From an uncultured bacterium (GTDB lineage Bacteria > Hydrothermota > Tepidihabitantia > Tepidihabitantales > Tepidihabitantaceae), in contig CAKZPX010000210.1 of the NCBI GenBank assembly GCA_937139435.1, positions 1 through 5,763 on the forward strand: 5,763 bases of DNA, in the 5' to 3' direction. The notes beneath the pieces were generated by a model, which saw only the letters and a program-made list of their open reading frames with translations, was not told the origin of the DNA and did no database searches. The position numbers were made by a program, and so were the translations under genes. Positions 1 through 3,941 of the stretch are shown piece after piece (positions within the stretch are counted from its first letter, which is position 1; every line of letters starts with the position of its first letter).

Positions 1-608
1 TGTTTTGGAGTGAGAGAGATGAATTCCGCTGTCGGGTCAGGGGTAAACTGTACCTGTACTCGCAGACGCTGGGCAATAATATAAGAGCGGGCAACAGGGT
101 CGTAACGGACCGGATAGATGCTGATTGTTTGCAGGCGGAAGCCAGATTTATTTCCTACCGGACTCAGGGCGGTCTGTTCTTCGGGCCATGGTCTGTTGCC
201 CTGATACACTGCCGGGTCAGGCGACACAAAGTCAGGCAGAGCGGTCTGGGACACCGGTACCGGGTGTTGGGCTGGGTAAGGCGGATGGTCAGATGTCAGA
301 TAACTGATGTCTTCCGGGGTGACATCAATATTCGCTATTTTCATTCCCTGAGGTATTACAAGGGTGAAAGACCAGAATGGCAATACCGGCTTGCCCGGTT
401 CGCAGGTATAGTTTACTGCAAGTTGTTTACCGGGCGAGATAGAACCCCGTTCCGGGGTGACCAAGGAATACATGGTATTGTTATGGGACAAATAATTAAC
501 ACTAAATGATGTGACAGGGAAATAAAGATTTTCCGACCAACCAGCAGCGACTAAATTGCCGGTTAGCCCAATAAATAATATGAGGGCAGCAATGACTTTG
601 TTCTTCAT
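1..608 (-). CDS. Secreted protein with gingipain (C25)-type propeptide, N-terminal part
   Basis: The reading frame is open for 202 codons from the ATG at 608-606 to the left edge, so the C-terminus is missing. Residues 1-22 form a signal peptide: basic KNK, hydrophobic VIAALILFIGLTG, likely cleavage near VAA-G. Residues about 28-190 resemble the propeptide of C25 cysteine peptidases. Two landmarks support this: GKPVLPFWSFTLVIPQGMKI (72-91), matching the family's 'G-x-P-x-LP ... S ... V' strand, and a second block with SGFR (155-158), ISIYPVRYDPVARSY (162-176) and RLRVQVQF (181-188), matching the 'G-x-R ... YPVRYNP ... L ... V.V.V' end of that domain. The protein should be exported and probably carries a C25 peptidase domain beyond the edge, as in gingipains or the type IX sortase PorU. 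The catalytic His/Cys are not in view, so peptidase activity is inferred. The start is fixed by the strong ribosome-binding site and the signal peptide. The gene is divergent from ribBA. Confidence 0.82.
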   Translation of the reverse strand, partial: MKNKVIAALILFIGLTGNLVAAGWSENLYFPVTSFSVNYLSHNNTMYSLVTPERGSISPGKQLAVNYTCEPGKPVLPFWSFTLVIPQGMKIANIDVTPEDISYLTSDHPPYPAQHPVPVSQTALPDFVSPDPAVYQGNRPWPEEQTALSPVGNKSGFRLQTISIYPVRYDPVARSYIIAQRLRVQVQFTPDPTAEFISLTPK

Positions 609-612
609 TGGT

Positions 613-620
613 CCTCCTTT
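613..620 (-). promoter_or_regulatory. Strong Shine-Dalgarno of the C25-propeptide gene
   Basis: On the minus strand the bases read AAAGGAGG followed by ACCA and then ATG (608-606). This near-perfect anti-16S match sits directly before a signal-peptide-encoding start. It fixes the start of the left-hand gene and indicates efficient translation. It contrasts with ribBA, which has no Shine-Dalgarno before its first ATG. Confidence 0.85.
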
Positions 621-656
621 TTTAGTCGGGAGATGGGTATATTGCTTTTGCGGAAT

Positions 657-786
657 AGACGACAGTACCATCCGGGGACAATTTGTGGATGGTAGATCAT
701 ATCCGCGCACCAGCAGCAGGGTGCGCCAGCAGGATATGCGTCTTTGGGCTCATAAAGCACCGCGCCTATTTTAGGTGCCGTTTTTT
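657..786 (+). ncRNA. Candidate structured RNA: three-way junction followed by terminator-like hairpin
   Basis: All helices were found by eye. P1 pairs AGACG (657-661) with CGTCT (739-743). P2 pairs TACCATCC (666-673) with GGATGGTA (687-694), and ACA/TGT (678-680/684-686) can extend it inside the loop. P3 pairs CATATCC plus GCGCACC (698-711) with GGTGCGC (720-726) and GGATATG (732-738). P3 is 14 base pairs with a 5-nt one-sided bulge CAGCA (727-731) and an 8-nt loop AGCAGCAG. P3 abuts P1 directly; ACAG and GAT join the other arms. A hairpin with a T-tract follows at 762-786, so read on the plus strand this looks like a small RNA or riboswitch-like leader of about 130 nt. A weak TATATT (638-643) could be a -10, but no good -35 is visible. 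The same helices form on the minus strand, where the element would lie in the 5' leader of the C25-propeptide gene. No known family was recognised. Strand and function are unresolved. Confidence 0.35.
762..786 (+). terminator. Intrinsic-terminator-like hairpin upstream of ribBA
   Basis: GCGCCTA (762-768) pairs with TAGGTGC (772-778), with one G-U pair and a TTT loop. CG and six T residues (781-786) follow. Hairpin plus T-tract reads as a rho-independent terminator on the plus strand. It lies about 110 bp before the ribBA ATG, so it could end a short upstream RNA or act as an attenuator. With only 7 base pairs it may be weak. Confidence 0.5.
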
Positions 787-802
787 AACTGTTCCGCACC
801 TA
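772..802. repeat. Perfect inverted repeat overlapping the terminator hairpin
   Basis: TAGGTGC (772-778) is exactly complementary to GCACCTA (796-802). The left arm is also the 3' arm of the terminator-like hairpin at 762-778, so the two pairings exclude each other on the plus strand. On the minus strand the right arm lies at the predicted transcript 5' end, so it could form a 5'-terminal hairpin on the mRNA of the C25-propeptide gene. Confidence 0.5.
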
Positions 803-806
803 ATTA

Positions 807-835
807 ATTTTGCTAATATTTTTCTTGTCTGTCAA
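807..835 (-). promoter_or_regulatory. Sigma70-type promoter for the C25-propeptide gene
   Basis: On the minus strand a consensus -35 TTGACA (835-830) is followed by a 17-bp spacer and CAAAAT (812-807), a 4-of-6 match to TATAAT, within AT-rich DNA. Transcription would start near 800. This gives the left-hand gene a leader of about 190 nt that contains all the hairpins of the intergenic region. The perfect -35 and ideal spacing make it the best promoter match in the region; the -10 is imperfect. Confidence 0.55.
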
Positions 836-853
836 GCATTTTGTTTGTAATAA

Positions 854-887
854 TTGACTTAGAGAGAAATAAGGGTATTTTTATAAT
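854..887 (+). promoter_or_regulatory. Probable promoter of the ribBA-ribH-nusB operon
   Basis: TTGACT (854-859) is a 5-of-6 match to the -35 box. With a 16-bp spacer it is followed by TATTTT (876-881). A perfect TATAAT lies slightly further on (882-887), but at 22 bp from that -35 it would need another upstream contact. Either choice starts transcription at about 888-896, at or just before the first ATG of ribBA (896). The promoter is back-to-back with the minus-strand promoter at 807-835. Confidence 0.5.
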
Positions 888-895
888 AAGCGATA

Positions 896-2221
896 ATGAG
901 GTCAGAAGTAGAAAAGAATGTTAGGAGAACAACAGCACTGCGCCCCTGTAAATTACATCTTACCGGCAAGGAGAAGAAAGAAAAGGGGGTATTTGCCAGT
1001 ATTGATGAAATCCTGAGGGATATAAGAAGGGGGAGACTGGTAATAGTGGTGGATGATGAGGATCGGGAAAACGAGGGAGACATAATCTGCGCCGCTGAGA
1101 AGATTACTCCGGTAAAGGTCAACTTTATGGCAAAGCATGGTCGGGGTCTGATATGTGTTGCCCTGACTCCGGAACGGTGTGCTGAGCTTGGGCTGGTGCC
1201 CCAGACGCACAATAGTACCGCACTGCATGGTACCGCCTGGACGGTTTCGGTGGATGCGGTTAATGGAACAACCACTGGCATCTCTGCCCATGATCGGGCT
1301 GTGACAATAAAGGCGCTGGTTGACTCAAAGACGAGGTCGGAAGACCTTGCTCGACCCGGGCATGTTTTTCCTTTGATGGCGCGTCCGGGCGGGGTGCTGG
1401 TGCGTGCCGGTCATACCGAGGCAGCGGTTGATATTGCCCGACTTGCCGGGCTGAAACCTGCCGGGGTGCTGTGTGAGGTGATGGCAGATAACGGCAGGAT
1501 GGCCCGGCTACCAGAGTTGCGCCGGCTTGCCCGACGTTTTGGTCTCAAGATAATGACAATTAAAGATTTAATTGATTACCGCCGTCATCGTGAAATTCTG
1601 GTACACCGGGTGGTTGATACCAATCTGCCCACGAGGTTCGGTGAATTTCGGTTAATTGTTTATGAGGACGAGGTTGAGGAGTATGCCCATCTGGCGCTGG
1701 TTAAGGGCGATGTCCGTAACAAAGAGCGGGTACTGGTGCGTGTGCACTCGCAGTGTTTGACAGGAGATGTGTTACATTCACTGCGCTGTGACTGCGGTGA
1801 GCAGTTGCAGGAGGCGATGCGGATAATTTCCCGCGAGGGACAGGGGGTTTTGCTCTATATGCGCCAGGAGGGCAGGGGCATCGGAATTACTAACAAGATT
1901 CGTGCCTATTATTTACAGGACCGGGGGCTTGATACAGTTGATGCCAACGTTGCGCTGGGCTTTCCGCCGGATTTAAGGGACTACGGAATTGGCGCGCAGA
2001 TTCTCTGCGACCTGGGGCTCTCCAGTATTCGACTTTTGACCAATAACCCGCGTAAGGTTGTTGCCCTTGCAGGGTTTGGTTTAAAGATTGTTGAGCAAGT
2101 GCCGATAGTGGTGAAACCCAATCGGCACAATTTGAGTTATTTGGTAACAAAAAGAGACCGCTTGGGGCATATCCTGGGCGACATGGAGAAAGGGGTAACT
2201 TATGGAGAGAAGAGATGTTAA
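896..2221 (+). CDS. ribBA: Bifunctional 3,4-dihydroxy-2-butanone 4-phosphate synthase / GTP cyclohydrolase II
   Basis: The 441-residue product supplies both starting compounds of riboflavin synthesis in the cytoplasm. The RibB domain (about 33-230) converts ribulose 5-phosphate to dihydroxybutanone phosphate. It shows the acidic metal-binding loop DDEDRENEGD (53-62), NGTTTGISAHDRA (123-135), RPGHVFPL (153-160), ARPGGVLVRAGHTEA (162-176) and LCEVMADNGRMAR (192-204). The RibA domain (about 235-432) opens GTP. It has the zinc ligands C287, C298 and C300 in HSQCLTGD and LRCDCG, then YMRQEGRGIG (321-330), DTVDAN (346-351) and LTNNPRK (381-387). Both domains look complete, with all main motifs present. 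Compared with typical RibBA proteins, which begin just before the 'IDEIL.DIR.G' helix, there is an extra basic stretch of about 30 residues at the N-terminus. The first ATG (896) has no Shine-Dalgarno and sits about at the predicted transcription start, so it may be leaderless. A non-AUG start downstream, such as CTG at 938 behind AGGAG (923-927), is possible. The end overlaps ribH by 20 bases. Confidence 0.95.
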   Translation: MRSEVEKNVRRTTALRPCKLHLTGKEKKEKGVFASIDEILRDIRRGRLVIVVDDEDRENEGDIICAAEKITPVKVNFMAKHGRGLICVALTPERCAELGLVPQTHNSTALHGTAWTVSVDAVNGTTTGISAHDRAVTIKALVDSKTRSEDLARPGHVFPLMARPGGVLVRAGHTEAAVDIARLAGLKPAGVLCEVMADNGRMARLPELRRLARRFGLKIMTIKDLIDYRRHREILVHRVVDTNLPTRFGEFRLIVYEDEVEEYAHLALVKGDVRNKERVLVRVHSQCLTGDVLHSLRCDCGEQLQEAMRIISREGQGVLLYMRQEGRGIGITNKIRAYYLQDRGLDTVDANVALGFPPDLRDYGIGAQILCDLGLSSIRLLTNNPRKVVALAGFGLKIVEQVPIVVKPNRHNLSYLVTKRDRLGHILGDMEKGVTYGEKRC

Positions 2222-2663
2222 AGTAAAGCTTGACGCAACGGGGCGGAGTTTTGCGCTGGTGGTTTCCCGTTTTAATGAGTTGATCAGTCGGGAACTGGTT
2301 GAGGGAGCGATTGACTGTCTGGAGCGGCACAACGCCAGGGCTGTTGATGTGGTCTGGGTGCCGGGCGCTTTTGAAATACCGGGCTGTGCATTGAAACTGG
2401 CAAATAGCAAGCGTTATGATGGGCTGGTTGGACTGGGTGCGGTTATACGGGGTGATACACCCCACGCAGAGTATATCGCCAGCGAGGTTGCCCGGGGCCT
2501 GGGAAAGGTGACACTGGAAACCGGATTTCCGGTGACCTTCGGGATAATTACCGCAGATAGTCTGGAGCAGGCGCTGGAACGCTCGGGCGCAAAGCAGGGC
2601 AACAAGGGCTGGAATGCGGCGCTGGCGGTGATTGAACTGGTTAACCTTTACGCTGAGTTGTAG
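2202..2663 (+). CDS. ribH: 6,7-dimethyl-8-ribityllumazine synthase
   Basis: The 153-residue product has the family's normal length. It condenses 5-amino-6-ribitylamino-uracil with dihydroxybutanone phosphate made by RibBA to give lumazine, the direct riboflavin precursor. Family members assemble as pentamers or 60-subunit icosahedral shells. Visible motifs are SRFNE (22-26; the aromatic F24 stacks on the pyrimidine in the family), VPGAFEIP (53-60), GAVIRGDTPHAEYIA (79-93) with H88 in the catalytic histidine position, FGIITADSLEQALERSG (113-129) with phosphate-contacting R127, and KQGNKG (131-136). All active-site positions appear intact. The start lies inside the end of ribBA behind AAAGGGG (2189-2195) with 6-nt spacing, which points to translational coupling of the two enzymes. 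Confidence 0.96.
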   Translation: MERRDVKVKLDATGRSFALVVSRFNELISRELVEGAIDCLERHNARAVDVVWVPGAFEIPGCALKLANSKRYDGLVGLGAVIRGDTPHAEYIASEVARGLGKVTLETGFPVTFGIITADSLEQALERSGAKQGNKGWNAALAVIELVNLYAEL

Positions 2664-2686
2664 TTCTTATAAAACCCGGGTGAAAT

Positions 2687-3112
2687 ATGACCCAGCGCCG
2701 GCTGGCACGGGAGTGTGCAGTGGAGGTATTATACCGGTCTGACCTGGTTGGTGACGACCCGAACCGGGTGATTGCGGAGTTATGTATAAGAAAAAATCCA
2801 TCGGAAGAGGCTGAGGTTTACCTGCGCCGGATTGTTGAGACGGTGGAGCGGAGTCAGGATGAGATTGATCGGGTGCTGCGCCAGCACCTGAAGCGCTGGC
2901 GACTGGAGCGGTTGACATTTATTGACCGGGCGATTCTGCGGATTGGTTGTGCCGAACTGCTTTTTTTCTCTGATGTACCCGGGAAGGTGGCGATTAATGA
3001 GGCGGTGGAACTGGCTAAAAAGTTTGGAGATGAAAAGGCGGGGAGGTTTGTTAATGGTGTGCTTGATGCTATTTTTAAGTCGCTGGGCAGGGTGGGGGAT
3101 AGTTCCCAATAG
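2687..3112 (+). CDS. nusB: Transcription antitermination factor NusB
   Basis: This is a 141-residue, all-helical NusB, the usual length. With NusE (ribosomal protein S10) it binds boxA RNA and supports antitermination, mainly of rRNA operons. Characteristic parts are the N-terminal helix RRLARECAVEVLYRSD (4-19), LTFIDRAILRIGCAELLF (76-93), and the C-terminal DVPGKVAINEAVELAKKFG (96-114) leading to FVNGVLD (121-127). Charged and aromatic residues around 70-86 and the 'VAINEAVELAKKFG' helix match the conserved core. It begins 23 nt after the ribH stop, with a modest ribosome-binding site GGGTGA (2678-2683) only 3 nt from the ATG. A ribH-nusB order is common in bacteria and probably reflects a shared transcript rather than shared function. 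Confidence 0.94.
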   Translation: MTQRRLARECAVEVLYRSDLVGDDPNRVIAELCIRKNPSEEAEVYLRRIVETVERSQDEIDRVLRQHLKRWRLERLTFIDRAILRIGCAELLFFSDVPGKVAINEAVELAKKFGDEKAGRFVNGVLDAIFKSLGRVGDSSQ

Positions 3113-3140
3113 CGTTTTTCTCTGGTTGCACATACTAATC

Positions 3141-3152
3141 CCTTAATTAAGG
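3141..3152. repeat. 12-bp perfect palindrome before the phosphoesterase gene
   Basis: CCTTAATTAAGG is self-complementary over 12 bases in the 47-bp gap between nusB and the phosphoesterase gene. Its last four bases, AAGG, are the best Shine-Dalgarno candidate for the ATG at 3160 (7-nt spacing). The repeat has no loop, so an RNA hairpin would be poor. It could be a DNA-binding site or chance. Confidence 0.4.
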
Positions 3153-3159
3153 CGAAGAT

Positions 3160-3888
3160 ATGAAGGTCGGGGTGTTGAGTGATATCCATGGCAACCTGGA
3201 GGCGTTAACCGCTGTTCTGGATTTCTTTTCCCGAAAAGGGGTGGAGCGGATTTTATCTTGTGGCGATATTGTTGGTTATGGTCCGGACCCGGTTGCCTGT
3301 ATTGAGTTGTTGCAAAAAGTTGGTGCCCTTGGTGTGGCGGGTAATCACGAGTTGGGCGTTTTAAGAAAGACGCCCCTGGCGCGGTTTAACCCCCTGGCGG
3401 TAATCGGTATTCACTGGACCGGAGACCAGTTGCTGGATGGGCACCGGTTCTATCTTGATGGTTTACCCCTGGTTTTCCGGTTTGGTCCCCTGCACATTGT
3501 CCACGCTGCACCAGCAGAACCTGCGGAATGGGAATATGTTTTTTCGGTTGATGATGCGGATGAGCAGATGGGTGCCTTTTTCACCGACATCTGTCTTATC
3601 GGGCACACCCACATCCCGCTGATGACAGAGAAGGTAGCCAAACAGCCGGCGCGGATGATAAAAAAGGAGGGGTTTTTCATCCGGGAGGATGCCAAGTATC
3701 TGATAAATGTGGGTAGCGTTGGACAGCCCCGTGATGGTGACCCCCGTGCCGCCTGCATGATTATTGACCTCAATGAAAAACAGATAACTCTGTACCGGGT
3801 TGAGTACGATATCGCCCGGACTCAGGAGAAGATTAGAAGGGCGGGATTGCCAGAAGAGCTGGCACTAAGACTGGCACAGGGTAGATGA
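3160..3888 (+). CDS. Metallophosphoesterase, calcineurin-like (YfcE/MJ0912-type phosphodiesterase)
   Basis: The 242-residue product carries the full set of metal-binding motifs of the calcineurin-like superfamily: DIH (D8, H10), GDIVGYGPDP (35-44, D36), GNHE (61-64, N62 and H63), the histidine of VHAAP (H115) and GHTH (148-151, H149 and H151). The C-terminal block INVGSVGQPRDGDPRAA (182-198) is typical of the small bacterial and archaeal phosphodiesterase subgroup. The family hydrolyses phosphomono- or diesters with two divalent metals. The natural substrate is unknown and cannot be read from sequence. There is no signal peptide, so it should be cytoplasmic. It lies 47 nt downstream of nusB with no terminator between, and is probably the last gene of the riboflavin/nusB transcript. 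The subfamily usually has HGSP or HGTP where this protein has HAAP; the metal-binding His is kept. Confidence 0.9.
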   Translation: MKVGVLSDIHGNLEALTAVLDFFSRKGVERILSCGDIVGYGPDPVACIELLQKVGALGVAGNHELGVLRKTPLARFNPLAVIGIHWTGDQLLDGHRFYLDGLPLVFRFGPLHIVHAAPAEPAEWEYVFSVDDADEQMGAFFTDICLIGHTHIPLMTEKVAKQPARMIKKEGFFIREDAKYLINVGSVGQPRDGDPRAACMIIDLNEKQITLYRVEYDIARTQEKIRRAGLPEELALRLAQGR

Positions 3889-3918
3889 AAAAAGGCGGGG
3901 GTAAGTATTTCCCCCGCC
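3888..3918 (-). terminator. GC-rich intrinsic terminator between convergent genes
   Basis: GGCGGGGG (3894-3901) pairs perfectly with CCCCCGCC (3911-3918) around a 9-nt loop. On the minus strand it is followed by six T residues (3893-3888), forming a canonical rho-independent terminator 23 nt after the protease stop codon. On the plus strand the hairpin lies just behind the phosphoesterase stop, but no T-tract follows it, so it may still help end that transcript, only less efficiently. The T-tract shares its last base with the phosphoesterase stop codon. Confidence 0.85.
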
Positions 3919-3941
3919 TGATGAACTGTTACCGGTCTGGT

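Noticed and set aside
651..680. A GACAGT...ATCCGG stretch that recalls the 3' half of the FMN riboswitch
   Set aside because: The neighbouring conserved boxes of the FMN element are missing, and these bases pair in a different three-way fold. The likeness is limited to a few bases.
698..738. CRISPR repeat or mobile-element end
   Set aside because: The long inverted repeat occurs once, with no repeat-spacer periodicity, no transposase frame and no flanking target duplication.
556..774. 72-codon plus-strand open frame across the C25 start and intergenic hairpins
   Set aside because: It overlaps the signal-peptide coding region of the minus-strand gene and the strong RNA helices. It has no Shine-Dalgarno and no family resemblance.
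918..1016. Short frame at ATG 918 inside the 5' end of ribBA, out of phase (a possible leader peptide or sign of a frameshift)
   Set aside because: It encodes about 32 residues unlike RibB, has no good Shine-Dalgarno, and the ribBA frame is continuous and complete without any frameshift.
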